This document shows positions 27,482 through 36,767 of a stretch of 64,000 bases of DNA, in pieces. A model generated the notes under the pieces. That model saw only the letters and a list, made by a program, of their open reading frames with translations, did no database searches and was not told where the DNA came from. The DNA is from Vibrio gallaecicus. GTDB lineage: Bacteria > Pseudomonadota > Gammaproteobacteria > Enterobacterales > Vibrionaceae. The first letter of the stretch is position 1, and every line of letters begins with the position of its first letter. The stretch is taken from NCBI RefSeq assembly GCF_024347495.1, contig NZ_AP025491.1, positions 496,001 through 560,000 of the forward strand, read 5' to 3'. The position numbers and the translations under genes are program-made.

Positions 27482-28849
27482 TTACGCGTACATTGGAACT
27501 AATACTAGAGTACCGAAAATCACAGTAATCAGACCACAAATAACAGGTACTGAAGTACGTTTTACAACTTCAAATGGGCTGATTTTACCCATACCAGAAG
27601 TGGCAACAATTACGCCCGATACTGGTGAAATAGTACGACCTAAGTTAGACGCTTGAAGCATTGGGATAATCAAGAATGCAGGGTTTAAACCCATTTTAGC
27701 TGCAAGTGAAGGTGCTAACTCTACGAATGCATAGAAAGGCGCATTACCAGAACCTGTTGCGATAGCAGCTGCAACCGTTAGCCCTGTTAGAATCAGCATC
27801 AATGCGATACCACCAGCGCCAGCCGCTTCCGCTAAGCCGATTAGGTTATCAATTGCACCGATAGACATAAGACCTTGAGCAAATACACCAGCCGCAACCA
27901 ATAGCATTACCACGCCTTTGAATGCTTCAGCCATACCTTGGTAGCAAGAATCTAAATCTTCTAGCGTTTTCTCGCCGTCAAACTTTTTAACAACATAATC
28001 GATAACCGCACCCACGAAGATGGAGCCAACAACGATAGTGTAGATATCAAGTGAAAGCCCCGGGATCGTTCGGCCGTTGAATAGGAAAACACCGATAATA
28101 GGCAGGAATGGCAGTGCAGCATAAAAAGCGGGTGCTGTCGTTTCGATTTCTGAAACGTCTACTTTTTCCATTGGCGTATTTTCTTTCTTATCTAGATATT
28201 TGTTCCAGAAGAAAGCTGCGCCAGCCATCACGATGATTGCGCAGATAGAAACAGGTAATACCGTTTGAACGGCAAACACGTCAAGAGACATTCCTGATTT
28301 TTCTGCTGCGATAACCACGTCACCAGACGTTGGCGAAAGAATGATAGCCGCCGGTGAAGCACATACTGCAACAGCTGCTGGACGAGAAATACCCATCGCC
28401 GTCATCATTGGGAACAAAGTCGCCATTAATAGTACACCAAGACCTGTTGCAGAGCTTACTGCTAAGGACATTAGACACGCTACGATGTAGGCAGCAACAA
28501 GAAGTACATATGGAGATTTGATAGCAGCAAGCGGTTTAGAGAATTGTTTTACTACTACGTTGTTTGCGCCAATGTGAGTCATGTATGAAGCAAAACCACA
28601 TAACAGCATGATTTGCATACCTAAGCCTCCACCACGGTATTGAAGCATGTATTTAACAAACTCTAAAGAGTCAGTAACCATGTTACCTGTAGAAGCTACT
28701 TTGGCAGGAAGAACAGTATGACCAATTAAGCCAGTGATAAGTAGTAACGCAATACCAGCAGTCAGTAAAACACCAGCAGCTTTATAGCCCTTCACAATGA
28801 AGTAACCTACCGCAATAGTAATAACTAATCCGATTAAGAGTTCTAACAT
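27482..28849 (-). CDS. dcuC: DcuC, anaerobic C4-dicarboxylate carrier
   Basis: The 455-residue membrane protein closely follows E. coli DcuC. Shared stretches include GFASYMTHIGANNVVVK, VACLMSLAVSSATGLGVLL, ASPAAIILSPTSGDVV, TTAPAFYA, GSGNAPFYAFVE and PMLQASNLGRTISPVSG. DcuC exports succinate, often in exchange for fumarate, during fermentation. The ATG at 28849 was chosen because GGAG lies seven bases before it; an in-frame GTG at 28861 is the alternative. Its company with nap and narQP in the window fits a facultative anaerobe. Confidence 0.93.
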   Translation of the reverse strand: MLELLIGLVITIAVGYFIVKGYKAAGVLLTAGIALLLITGLIGHTVLPAKVASTGNMVTDSLEFVKYMLQYRGGGLGMQIMLLCGFASYMTHIGANNVVVKQFSKPLAAIKSPYVLLVAAYIVACLMSLAVSSATGLGVLLMATLFPMMTAMGISRPAAVAVCASPAAIILSPTSGDVVIAAEKSGMSLDVFAVQTVLPVSICAIIVMAGAAFFWNKYLDKKENTPMEKVDVSEIETTAPAFYAALPFLPIIGVFLFNGRTIPGLSLDIYTIVVGSIFVGAVIDYVVKKFDGEKTLEDLDSCYQGMAEAFKGVVMLLVAAGVFAQGLMSIGAIDNLIGLAEAAGAGGIALMLILTGLTVAAAIATGSGNAPFYAFVELAPSLAAKMGLNPAFLIIPMLQASNLGRTISPVSGVIVATSGMGKISPFEVVKRTSVPVICGLITVIFGTLVLVPMYA

Positions 28850-29211
28850 AGAAATCTCCACTAAGTTTTAAAAAATATAAGAAACTGTTTCAAGATATGT
28901 CTATGAATGTACAGAAAAGTAGCCTGTGGCACGAGGGATAGTTGGGGTTGGTATGATCTAAAACAATGAATTTCTTCCATGTTAAAACTACTGATAAATC
29001 GTGTTTTCTCAGTGTTATATAGATGCTAATTCGAGTATTAGTTGTATTTTAAGAATATCGAACGGATCTCTTTTATGCAGTTTATAGGTGTGATAAACGT
29101 GAAAATGGGATTTATGAGGATGTGTCAGTTTGAGACCTGTATGTAGGGGTTAATACCATTAATGGATCTCGGCTCCTGAAATTGAGCTTGGTTTTTAACA
29201 CTAACCTTAGC
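28850..29211. other. Intergenic region between dcuC and the diguanylate cyclase gene
   Basis: About 360 AT-rich bases holding the dcuC promoter on the minus strand. No perfect FNR or CRP box and no small gene was recognised. Confidence 0.45.
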
Positions 29212-30261
29212 TCATAATGAAGTAGCTTGAATGGATGGACGAGAGGGCTCGTCAATTTGTACTTGGTTACGTCCATTATTTTTTGCCACATAGAGCGCTA
29301 TATCGGCTCGCTTCATCCAAGTGTCAATTTCTTCGTTTGCAACGAGTTCTGCAATACCAATACTAAGGTTTATTTGAAATGGAGCAGATCTGCGACCTGC
29401 AGAAATCAGGCTAGAGAAGTGTTTTACGATATCATTTGCTTCATCCTTTGAAGTTTCAACCAATAAGAGCAAAAACTCATCCCCACCAAGACGGAATAAG
29501 ATGTCAGTTTTTCGAGTATTTACCTGGATGGTATTAACGACCTCTTTGATTATTTGATCACCTACATCATGACCATACAAATCATTCACTTGCTTAAAAT
29601 AATCTATATCTAGAATCGCGATAGAAGCGTTGATTGTTGATTGTTGATTTTGCATTTTTTCATCTGCTGCGTTTTGTAAAAATGTCTCGAGCTGATATCG
29701 GTTTAATGCACCGGTTAGAGAGTCCTTGGTAGAAAGGTTACGAAGTTCATGTTGTAACTTTCGAATAGATTGTATTGCGAAGTGTGAAATGAAAGCACAG
29801 CAAAGTAGAGCTAGAAAAAAGCGGAGGGTAATAGCGGGAATTTGATGCTGCATAGCTGCTACCGTAGTACCCAAAATAATAATACCATTAATCATAACGG
29901 CGAAGCGCTGAGGGATAATAAATACAACTGCTGTGATAATTGGGAATACCCAGTAGGTTGCCAGAGTACCAAATATATCCACACTTAAAATAATGGAAAA
30001 TGAAATAAGAGCTAACGGGACTGAATAACCAAAGATCCTTTTATGGAGATATAGAACGCCATAAACTTCAATAAGTAAGCTAGCTAAAAAAGAAGATAGA
30101 ACGAAAGCAAGGAATGTTTCACCAATAAAAAAGTTTTTGATGATCAATGGCAAAAATGTGAGAAGCACGACTAGCACGATGAACTTCAATACTCTTCTAC
30201 GATTATGTAAGTCGAAAAGGGTATCAGTGTTGTTGTCAAACATGAACTTACGTCTATTCAT
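29212..30261 (-). CDS. Membrane-bound diguanylate cyclase (GGDEF)
   Basis: The protein has about 349 residues from the ATG at 30261, which follows AAGGTG; a later Met at 30243 or an extended start at 30327 is possible. The N-terminal half has about five membrane helices of an unclassified sensor type. The C-terminal GGDEF domain starts after a short coiled coil (LSTKDSLTGALNRYQLE) and carries RLGGDEFLLLL. RKTD precedes GGDEF by five residues, which is the RxxD inhibitory site for product feedback. It should synthesise cyclic di-GMP at the inner membrane. It is transcribed alone. Confidence 0.9.
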   Translation of the reverse strand: MNRRKFMFDNNTDTLFDLHNRRRVLKFIVLVVLLTFLPLIIKNFFIGETFLAFVLSSFLASLLIEVYGVLYLHKRIFGYSVPLALISFSIILSVDIFGTLATYWVFPIITAVVFIIPQRFAVMINGIIILGTTVAAMQHQIPAITLRFFLALLCCAFISHFAIQSIRKLQHELRNLSTKDSLTGALNRYQLETFLQNAADEKMQNQQSTINASIAILDIDYFKQVNDLYGHDVGDQIIKEVVNTIQVNTRKTDILFRLGGDEFLLLLVETSKDEANDIVKHFSSLISAGRRSAPFQINLSIGIAELVANEEIDTWMKRADIALYVAKNNGRNQVQIDEPSRPSIQATSL

Positions 30262-30518
30262 ACCAGAACACCTTGCATTATTATTCGTTGGTATAGAAAG
30301 AGCTTGTATGCATGTAAAAGTGAACATGAAATTACAACAATCATTGTTTGAGCATTGATTGAACTCGTTAGAGTAGCGTGCTTACTATGTCACTTTAGTT
30401 AAGCGTATTACGAGTCATATCACAATATTTAAGTTGTATTAGGTCGAAAGTTGAGAAGTTAAACAGAGTTGATTATGGGCTAACTTGTGAGAGGGGAATG
30501 GTACTTTTATTAGTGCAA

Positions 30519-30547
30519 CAAAAAGCCCAACACGTTGCTGGGCTTTG
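30519..30547 (-). terminator. Terminator of the nuclease-fold lipoprotein gene
   Basis: On the minus strand AAAGCCCAGC pairs with TTGGGCTTTTTG around a small loop, 60 bases beyond the stop at 30608. Confidence 0.85.
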
Positions 30548-30556
30548 ATTGATAAT

Positions 30557-30596
30557 TTATCTAGTTATCTAGTTATCTAGTTATCTAGTTATTTAG
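30557..30596. repeat. Octamer tandem repeat (TTATCTAG)x5
   Basis: Four perfect copies of TTATCTAG and a fifth TTATTTAG. The array lies between the stop codon (30608) of the adjacent minus-strand gene and its terminator. Confidence 0.92.
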
Positions 30597-30607
30597 TAGC
30601 AGCTAAA

Positions 30608-32044
30608 TTAGTTAGCGATATCTGCTTTGATCCAAACCATGCGGTGGTCTGAAGAAATATCTTTACCATTACCGTAGTTACCTACACGCTCATCATTCAT
30701 AAGAAGACGACCAGATTCAAATGTAGCTGGCCAGTAAACACCAGTTTCAGTAAGAGTTAGGTTCGCAGAAGGAATAACATGGTCAAGACGCAAGCCACTT
30801 GTGCTTGTTACTTGATCTGGGTTTGGAGTATCCCAGTTAGCTGATTTACATTCGCCTAGTGCTAGGCACTCAGGTGCCCCAAGGCTTGCTGGAGCTAAAG
30901 GACCAAACGTTGCTAAACGGTTTACTTTATCGTGATCCATCAGTGCGTTGATCGCAGTCAGGTCGCCATCGCCTTTAAGTGGGTCAGCGTTCAGGTCACC
31001 CATAACAACGAATTTAGCGTCAGCTGCTAGTGCACCAGTTGTGCCTTGGTCATCAGTAAATACAGTACTTGAAGTGCCTTCGATGTATTGGATCCAGAAG
31101 TTAACTTCATCAGCATTTTGAGCTTTGTTTTTACCTGTATCAAAAATTGGTGGAGTAGGGTGAGACATCAATAAGTGAATAGTTTCAGTACTGCCATCTG
31201 ATTGAGGTATCAGGATCGGTGCATCTACGTGGTTCTTAGAAGAAAGGCGCATATCAGCCCATTCAGCCGCTGTGTACCACTCGTCACCACAGCTCATGCC
31301 ATCAGGAATTGGGTTCCAAGAATCATCACAGTTAGTAATGGTTGGAATTACCGCCCCTTCAAGATCTTTCCATTTGAATTCTTGGAAAGTACGCATGTTA
31401 TCTTTATCAATTTCATACTGAGACATCAGTGCAAATGCGTATTGACCGTGGTAGTTACCAAAGCCCCACGCATCGCCTGGTAGTTGACCAGGAGTACCAT
31501 CATTGTCAAGATCGTGTGGGCTAACTAAACCTGTATTAGTTGCGAAGTTTGCAAAATATTGAAATGCAATTGGCTCAAGCACGGTACCATCTTGGTCGAT
31601 GCTGTTTGAGTTTTGAGGAACAGCAAGGTAGTTCAAACGAAAAGCAATTAGCGCATCGTTATTTGTGCCTGTGCCGTCATTGTTGAACTCAGACATCATG
31701 ATAACAGCAGGTCTTTCAGTTTGAATGATAGCTGCAACGTTACGAATTTGAATTACTTTAAGAGCAGTTGCGGTATCTTCTTCAGACAAAGTACCTGCTT
31801 TCCAGCCATCAACAAGAGCGGTTTGCTCTACTGTTGTTAGTTTCATTTCAGCCACTAGATCTTCATAAGTATAGCGGTCAAATGAAAGGTTAAATGCAGC
31901 AATACGACCTTCACTATCAACAGGAGCCGGTGCTGGGACCTCAGGCACTTCTGGTAGATAGTTGTTCGTTGTTGTCTCGTCATTACAACCCATTAACATA
32001 GTTGCAGAGATAGCTAGAGCAAGAGTACTTTTTAATATTTTCAT
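30608..32044 (-). CDS. Endonuclease/exonuclease/phosphatase-fold lipoprotein
   Basis: The 478-residue protein has a lipoprotein signal (lipobox SATMLMGC, Cys about residue 20) and a Pro/Glu/Val linker, then an EEP domain beginning RIAAFNLSFDRY. Catalytic family motifs are EFNNDG (about residue 118, Mg-binding Glu), HLLMSHPTPP, VVMGDLNADPLKGDG (Asp-Asn pair) and the closing SSDHRMVWI (catalytic Asp-His). The family cleaves phosphodiesters or phosphomonoesters. A surface-anchored or periplasmic form may scavenge phosphate or nucleotides from extracellular DNA. Several inserts, including Asp/Asn-rich loops, lengthen it beyond the 250-300 residues of the bare domain. Confidence 0.82.
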   Translation of the reverse strand: MKILKSTLALAISATMLMGCNDETTTNNYLPEVPEVPAPAPVDSEGRIAAFNLSFDRYTYEDLVAEMKLTTVEQTALVDGWKAGTLSEEDTATALKVIQIRNVAAIIQTERPAVIMMSEFNNDGTGTNNDALIAFRLNYLAVPQNSNSIDQDGTVLEPIAFQYFANFATNTGLVSPHDLDNDGTPGQLPGDAWGFGNYHGQYAFALMSQYEIDKDNMRTFQEFKWKDLEGAVIPTITNCDDSWNPIPDGMSCGDEWYTAAEWADMRLSSKNHVDAPILIPQSDGSTETIHLLMSHPTPPIFDTGKNKAQNADEVNFWIQYIEGTSSTVFTDDQGTTGALAADAKFVVMGDLNADPLKGDGDLTAINALMDHDKVNRLATFGPLAPASLGAPECLALGECKSANWDTPNPDQVTSTSGLRLDHVIPSANLTLTETGVYWPATFESGRLLMNDERVGNYGNGKDISSDHRMVWIKADIAN

Positions 32045-32268
32045 AGTGTTACACTCAATAAGATGATGAAGAACAGAAGTTCGCGCATCTTACGGTATAG
32101 GATACACCAGATAAAGTGACTTCAGTCACGATAATGCAATGTAGGATTAATCGATTGCATTAAATTTTGTGATTTGGTGACATCATGCGAATTACCACAA
32201 AATATCAAGTGTAACCTTATGCATATTGAGTGGTAAAAAATGCACTCATAAAAAGTGCATTTACTGTG

Positions 32269-33423
32269 TTACATAGCTGCTATTCGCTTCGCTGATTGCC
32301 TAGCCTTTAACATCTCTTGTGAGCTTTCGATTTCTAACATTTTATCTTCAGCATCTTCATCGCTCATTTTAATAAGTGTTTTAGCTGCATGGTAGGGAGT
32401 TGTTTGTTCAAGTTGAGTGATATCGTAACCTAATTCATCAAGCAGCCATGTTGCAGCCCCTCCGGTGGAATAAAAGATCCCCCATCGGAAGAACATCTTT
32501 GCAGTTTTAGCATCGAAGTTATCAACGTGTGGATCAATACCAGAAACAAAATTATCATCATTATTTTTATGGGCATATTTACCAATCATGGTCTCTACAT
32601 ACTGTGCTGTTCCTTCCCCCCTTTCTTGGCATAGCCCCATGTTTTTAGCCATTTTTTCAGGAGTATCATCAACACGCATTTCATCATATTTTAAAGCGAC
32701 ATAACGTTTTAGTAATTCAGTTGCTTCGGCTTTGGATAATTTTGTTGGTAAACCTTTAAAAAGATCTAATTGAGCAACTTGTCTAACCAATATATTTTCT
32801 TTGAAAGGGTATTTTGAGTTATATTCAGAATCTAGGTATTGAGCGCACCATGGTAAACTCTTGAATTTATTTACTTGATAAGAATGAAATACTTCATGTA
32901 CGGCAAGTTTACTAAAACTTAGTTGAGAATTAGTTACCATAGTATCTTGAATGCTATAATTTTGAGCGTAATATTTGTCACCATTGATTATATAATCAAA
33001 ATAATATCCGACAGTTCCTATTTTATCGTTTGCCGTATGCATTTGTGCCTCATATTTATAGATGTTCAAACCTAAGCTTTCGTTTAAACCTAACTTCTGA
33101 GCACTATCAATTTTAGATTTTGGATTAATAATAAAGGCTGTTTCAGGGTTACCTTGTGAATCTACTCTGACCATATAATGAGGCTCTGACTTATAGTCAA
33201 AGCCTTTCCATATTTGGCTTTTTTCCAGATAATCCATAGACTTTTTGATATCAAGAATCATTCTTTCATCGACTTGATTAGCAAGTTCAGTATCCCCTAC
33301 GTTAGGAGTGGTAGGAGTGGTAGGAGTGGTAGGAGTGGTAGGAGTGGTAGGAGTTTTTGAGTTGTCAGAGTTGCAACCTAAAATAACGGAACAAGCTAAA
33401 GTGACGGTGGTTATATATTTCAT
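32269..33423 (-). CDS. Lipoprotein with HExxH motif and Thr-Pro repeat linker, putative zinc peptidase
   Basis: The 384-residue protein was not recognised as a named family. It has a lipoprotein signal (CSVILGC, Cys about residue 17) and then a TPT-repeat linker (about 24-40) encoded by perfect 9-bp repeats. A domain follows with KLAVHEVFHSYQV near residue 175, where HEVFH fits the zinc-binding HExxH. About 100 residues later, ERGEGTAQYVETM supplies a Glu that could be the third ligand as in gluzincins. Two further Cys (in PWCAQY and GLCQERG) could form a disulfide. The fold and peptidase activity are inferences. It is monocistronic and sits among other secreted proteins. Confidence 0.6.
   Translation of the reverse strand: MKYITTVTLACSVILGCNSDNSKTPTTPTTPTTPTTPTTPNVGDTELANQVDERMILDIKKSMDYLEKSQIWKGFDYKSEPHYMVRVDSQGNPETAFIINPKSKIDSAQKLGLNESLGLNIYKYEAQMHTANDKIGTVGYYFDYIINGDKYYAQNYSIQDTMVTNSQLSFSKLAVHEVFHSYQVNKFKSLPWCAQYLDSEYNSKYPFKENILVRQVAQLDLFKGLPTKLSKAEATELLKRYVALKYDEMRVDDTPEKMAKNMGLCQERGEGTAQYVETMIGKYAHKNNDDNFVSGIDPHVDNFDAKTAKMFFRWGIFYSTGGAATWLLDELGYDITQLEQTTPYHAAKTLIKMSDEDAEDKMLEIESSQEMLKARQSAKRIAAM
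33310..33354. repeat. In-frame 9-bp tandem repeat (GGTAGGAGT)x5
   Basis: Five perfect copies, with a degenerate sixth (GTTAGGAGT) at 33301-33309. On the minus strand they encode Thr-Pro-Thr units of a lipoprotein linker. Gain or loss of a unit alters linker length by three residues without a frameshift. Confidence 0.95.
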
Positions 33424-33570
33424 AGTAAACTCATTTTGATAATATTTAATTGGTCATTAAGTTTGAGAAGATATTATCAACAAAGTTCGATTAGCTACGT
33501 AAGTGAATGTAAGCTGTGTTATTAGTGATGTAAATAATTAAATTAATATATTCATAATATTATAGCTGTT

Positions 33571-33600
33571 AATAAAAAAGCCTCTTAATAAGAGGCTTTG
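33571..33600 (-). terminator. Terminator of the desaturase gene
   Basis: On the minus strand CAAAGCCTCTT and AAGAGGCTTTTTT pair around ATT, 35 bases past the desaturase stop. Confidence 0.9.
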
Positions 33601-33634
33601 AATCAAAGTAATAATTATTTAGATAAATCCAAAT

Positions 33635-34777
33635 CTACGCGTATTGCTCCACAGTCATTACCCAATTTTTCTTTTGCTGTTCGAAGTTCATTTTTATTTG
33701 TTGGTAACGAACTTTAAGTAATGAGTGTTCATATTTTTTCACGACATCTTCACGCTTACTTTCTAAAAGCTGTTTTTTAACGGCGTAATACTCATTCATA
33801 TTGGATACTAGAGCATCAAACTCTAACTGAAGTTTTTCTGAAATTTGTTGTTTGTCTGCTCGGTGCATGATTTTTTCTTGAGTCACTTTGAGCAACATGG
33901 ATGCTTCAGCTTTCTCGATTCTAGCTTGAGGAGTCACTCGCAATTTTGTCGCAAGCCCAAACCATGAAGATAGTTTGATGACCCATTTTGTTGGATCATA
34001 TTGCCACCAATAAATACCATTTCGGTAATCGTTCTCGAAGATATGGTGAAAATTATGGTAGCCCTCACCAAAAGTTAAGAATGCAAGAATCCCGTTATCT
34101 CTAGCTGTATTTTTATCCGTAAAAGGTTGGCTACCCCAGATATGAGCTAAAGAGTTGATAAAGAAAGTTGTATGGTGGTTTAGTACTAAACGTACAGCGC
34201 CAACGATGAGAAGCATGCCAATCACGTCGCCATGAATAATGCCTAAACCAATAGGAACACCAAAGTTCATGATTAGTGCGAGCGGTACATAATATTTATG
34301 CTGCCACATTAGAACTTTGTCTTTCTTCAAGTCACGGCAGTTAGCGTAATCATCTGTTGCTGCTGTCTTGTAGTTACGTAACATCCAACCAATGTGTGAA
34401 TACCAAAACCCACGCTTTGCTGAATAAGGGTCTTTATCATTGTTATCAACATGCTTGTGATGAACTCGGTGATCAGAAGACCAATGCAATGCACTGTTCT
34501 GCAGAGCAAATGCGCCTCCTAAGGCAAATAGGAATCGTAAGCTTGAATGTGCTTCAAATGCTTTATGAGACCACAAACGGTGGTAACCCGTGGTGATGGA
34601 AAGGTTACAGAAGCTAAAGCATATCGCGAGCCATATCCAGTGCTCCATGCCGTAGCCATTAAAGTAGCCGTAGATAGGCGCAGCAACCACAGCAAGCAAC
34701 ATGCTGAAAGAGAAAATAAAAATGTTAAGCCAAATTAGCGGCGGCCTTTCCGTTGGTTGTGTTTGAGTAGGTTTCAT
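33635..34777 (-). CDS. Membrane acyl-lipid/acyl-CoA fatty acid desaturase (delta-9 type)
   Basis: About 380 residues. Four membrane helices and three histidine boxes define the stearoyl-CoA desaturase-like family: HRLWSH (about residue 67), HRVHHKH (about 104) and GYHNFHHIF (about 240). The di-iron enzyme introduces a double bond into saturated acyl chains using O2. After residue 285 comes a charged, helical tail of about 95 residues (KAEASMLLKVTQEK to the end), probably a coiled coil, longer than needed for catalysis. The ATG at 34777 follows GGAATT; an ATG at 34789 is possible. A FabR-like palindrome lies upstream, suggesting control by membrane unsaturation. Confidence 0.9.
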   Translation of the reverse strand: MKPTQTQPTERPPLIWLNIFIFSFSMLLAVVAAPIYGYFNGYGMEHWIWLAICFSFCNLSITTGYHRLWSHKAFEAHSSLRFLFALGGAFALQNSALHWSSDHRVHHKHVDNNDKDPYSAKRGFWYSHIGWMLRNYKTAATDDYANCRDLKKDKVLMWQHKYYVPLALIMNFGVPIGLGIIHGDVIGMLLIVGAVRLVLNHHTTFFINSLAHIWGSQPFTDKNTARDNGILAFLTFGEGYHNFHHIFENDYRNGIYWWQYDPTKWVIKLSSWFGLATKLRVTPQARIEKAEASMLLKVTQEKIMHRADKQQISEKLQLEFDALVSNMNEYYAVKKQLLESKREDVVKKYEHSLLKVRYQQIKMNFEQQKKNWVMTVEQYA

Positions 34778-34817
34778 ACTAAATTCCATTGAGCTTACAA
34801 CTGTTCGCTAGAATATC

Positions 34818-34834
34818 AGCGTACACGTGTAAGT
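34818..34834. promoter_or_regulatory. FabR/DesT-like operator upstream of the desaturase
   Basis: AGCGTACACGTGTAAGT is centred on the perfect palindrome TACACGTGTA and resembles the FabR site found before fabA and fabB in gammaproteobacteria. It lies about 40 bases before the desaturase start. Confidence 0.6.
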
Positions 34835-34941
34835 CAATATTGAAATTGTAAACTGTGATTAGTATGTTTTGCTTCAAATACCTGTATAGTTAGTATTAAA
34901 TGTAGAATGAAGCAATAAATGGAAGTAGTAAGGGCTAATAA

Positions 34942-35490
34942 ATGGAAATTAGAGTAGCTGAATATAAAGATTACGAGCGAATTGCACAGTTACACGCAGA
35001 CAGTTGGAAAAAGTATTACCGCGGTATTTTGGCTGATGAATACCTAGATAATGATGTATTGGATGATCGATCAGTCATTTGGCAAACACGTTTAATAAAC
35101 CCACCTTTTAATCAACATGTACTGTTGTTAGAAGAGGGAGGTTTACTGATTGGCTTTGTATGCGCATTTGGAAATCACAGCTTTGAGCGTGGAACGTTTA
35201 TTGATGCGTTGCATGTTGATAGTAACTTCCGTGGCAGAGGGGCTGGGAAACGCCTTTTAGCTGAATTAACAGATTGGCTACAACATTACTTTAATGATTC
35301 AGGTTTGTATTTAGAAGTGATGTCTGCGAATACGCAAGCGGTTGATTTTTACCAATCTATTGGCGGAAAAGAAGAGTTAGAACAAGTTTGGAATGCACCT
35401 TGTGGAAGCCAAGTAAATGAGAAAGTGTATTCATGGGCTTCACCGAGTGACTTAGCGGTTAAAACCAAGCAGGTTGAGTTTTCAGAATAA
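34942..35490 (+). CDS. GNAT-family N-acetyltransferase
   Basis: The 182-residue protein starts MEIRVAEYKDYERIAQLHADSW, the usual first beta-alpha unit of GNAT enzymes. The acetyl-CoA pyrophosphate-binding loop is LHVDSNFRGRGAGKRLLAEL (about residues 92-111), with the R-G-x-G-x-G/A pattern. The C-terminal segment LEVMSANTQAVDFYQSIGGKE is the conserved strand-helix that ends the fold. It transfers acetyl from acetyl-CoA to an unknown small-molecule or protein amine. It is a single gene between a divergent desaturase and a convergent rbgA. Confidence 0.88.
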   Translation: MEIRVAEYKDYERIAQLHADSWKKYYRGILADEYLDNDVLDDRSVIWQTRLINPPFNQHVLLLEEGGLLIGFVCAFGNHSFERGTFIDALHVDSNFRGRGAGKRLLAELTDWLQHYFNDSGLYLEVMSANTQAVDFYQSIGGKEELEQVWNAPCGSQVNEKVYSWASPSDLAVKTKQVEFSE

Positions 35491-35570
35491 ATTAAGTTGC
35501 TGAGCTAATACCAACTTACGGAATGGTAATTCACTAAACAGCAACTCATTAAATCACAGTACACAATGAT

Positions 35571-35613
35571 AAAAAGCCCCGCGAAACTGAATAAGTTTGC
35601 GGGGCTTTATTAT
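35571..35613. terminator. Bidirectional terminator
   Basis: AAAAAGCCCCGC-AAACT and AGTTT-GCGGGGCTTTATT form the stem, between the convergent acetyltransferase and rbgA-like genes. Confidence 0.92.
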
Positions 35614-35643
35614 TTGAATCCGGAAAGAACTTAAAAAATTAAC

Positions 35644-36579
35644 TTATCGTTTGTTCTTTAAGTAACGCTTACGACGTTCTTCTTTCTTCTTGATTTGTTG
35701 TTCAGCTTTTAGCGCAGCAGCTTTTTCAACTTCAACCAATTCATGAGTAATCATCTCTGGCAGTTCAAGCGTGACTTTGCCTAAAGTACCGTTGCGAAGC
35801 TCATGAAGTAGAATTTCAGAACATTTGTGAATATCTATATGACCACCAGCACGAAGTGCGCCACGTTTACGGCCAATAGCTTCCATTAATTCAATGTCAG
35901 ATTCTGGCAGATCTTCAATTTGGTAGCGTTCTTGAAGTAGGTGAGGGTATTGTTTTGCTAAATACTCGACTGTGTAAAATGCTACTTCATCGTACTCCAT
36001 TGCCGTGTCTTTAACCGCGCCTGTTGCAGCTAAACGGAAGCCACTGTGCGGGTTTTCCACTTTAGGCCAAAGGATTCCTGGAGTATCGGAAAGGATTACG
36101 CCGTTCTGCAAATTGATACGTTGTTGGCGACGAGTTACCGCAGGTTGGTTACCAGTTACCGCAATCGTACGTCCAGCCAAACAGTTGATGATGGTCGATT
36201 TACCCACGTTAGGGATCCCCATAATCATTGTGCGAATGTTCTTGCCCATCTGTTCACGGTGTGGTGCTAGCTTACGAACTAGCTCCATAACGTGGTTGAC
36301 TTCGTCTTTGTTGCTGGTGGTAATCGCAATCGCTTTAACGCCTTGCTCTTTCTCAAAGTGCTCAATCCACATTTGTGTTAATTCAGGATCAGCAAGATCG
36401 CGCTTATTCAGCACCTTAACAACAGGCTTATCGGCTTTGATATCCGCAATCATCGGGTTTTCAGAACTAAACGGAATACGCGCATCTAGTACTTCAATGA
36501 TGACATCAATTTTTGGGATAACTTCTTCGATTTCTTTACGGGCTTTGTGCATGTGGCCCGGAAACCATTGAATAGACAT
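35644..36579 (-). CDS. rbgA: RbgA/YlqF-type ribosome-assembly GTPase
   Basis: From the ATG at 36579 the protein has 311 residues and starts MSIQWFPGHMHKARKEI, the conserved start of the family; an upstream in-frame start at 36645 adds 22 unrelated residues. The GTPase motifs are circularly permuted: G4 LNKRD (about residue 59) precedes G1 GIPNVGKST (about 121) and G3 DTPG (about 170). The C-terminal domain is helical with a basic tail (KKKEERRKRYLKNKR). In Bacillus, RbgA promotes late assembly of the 50S subunit; the Vibrio role is inferred. The gene is single. Confidence 0.92.
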   Translation of the reverse strand: MSIQWFPGHMHKARKEIEEVIPKIDVIIEVLDARIPFSSENPMIADIKADKPVVKVLNKRDLADPELTQMWIEHFEKEQGVKAIAITTSNKDEVNHVMELVRKLAPHREQMGKNIRTMIMGIPNVGKSTIINCLAGRTIAVTGNQPAVTRRQQRINLQNGVILSDTPGILWPKVENPHSGFRLAATGAVKDTAMEYDEVAFYTVEYLAKQYPHLLQERYQIEDLPESDIELMEAIGRKRGALRAGGHIDIHKCSEILLHELRNGTLGKVTLELPEMITHELVEVEKAAALKAEQQIKKKEERRKRYLKNKR

Positions 36580-36686
36580 AGAGATAAACCTTGATAAACA
36601 TATTTGCTGCACATTGTAAGGCTTCAATAGAAGCTGTAAAGGCATATATCTTCGAGAGCTTCACTTTAGGGCAGAATGTTTAAAGC

Positions 36687-36716
36687 AGTGCAGGTGTTTG
36701 TTTATGCACCTGCACT
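36687..36716. terminator. Orphan hairpin
   Basis: AGTGCAGGTG and CACCTGCACT form a perfect 10-bp stem around a 10-base loop, followed by TTGTTGC. No intact gene ends beside it. On the minus strand it would lie about 50 bases downstream of the cytochrome remnant and may be that gene's old terminator. Confidence 0.55.
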
Positions 36717-36767
36717 TGTTGCTATGGGCAATTCTCAGCATTAGCTCAACGATTATAAGGATACACA

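Noticed and set aside
33301..33354. Possible CRISPR-like repeat array
   Set aside because: The 9-bp units are contiguous with no spacers and lie in frame inside a lipoprotein gene.
36005..36571. 188-codon plus-strand frame opposite rbgA
   Set aside because: The rbgA frame on the other strand has complete permuted GTPase motifs; the long antisense frame is a by-product of its codon use.
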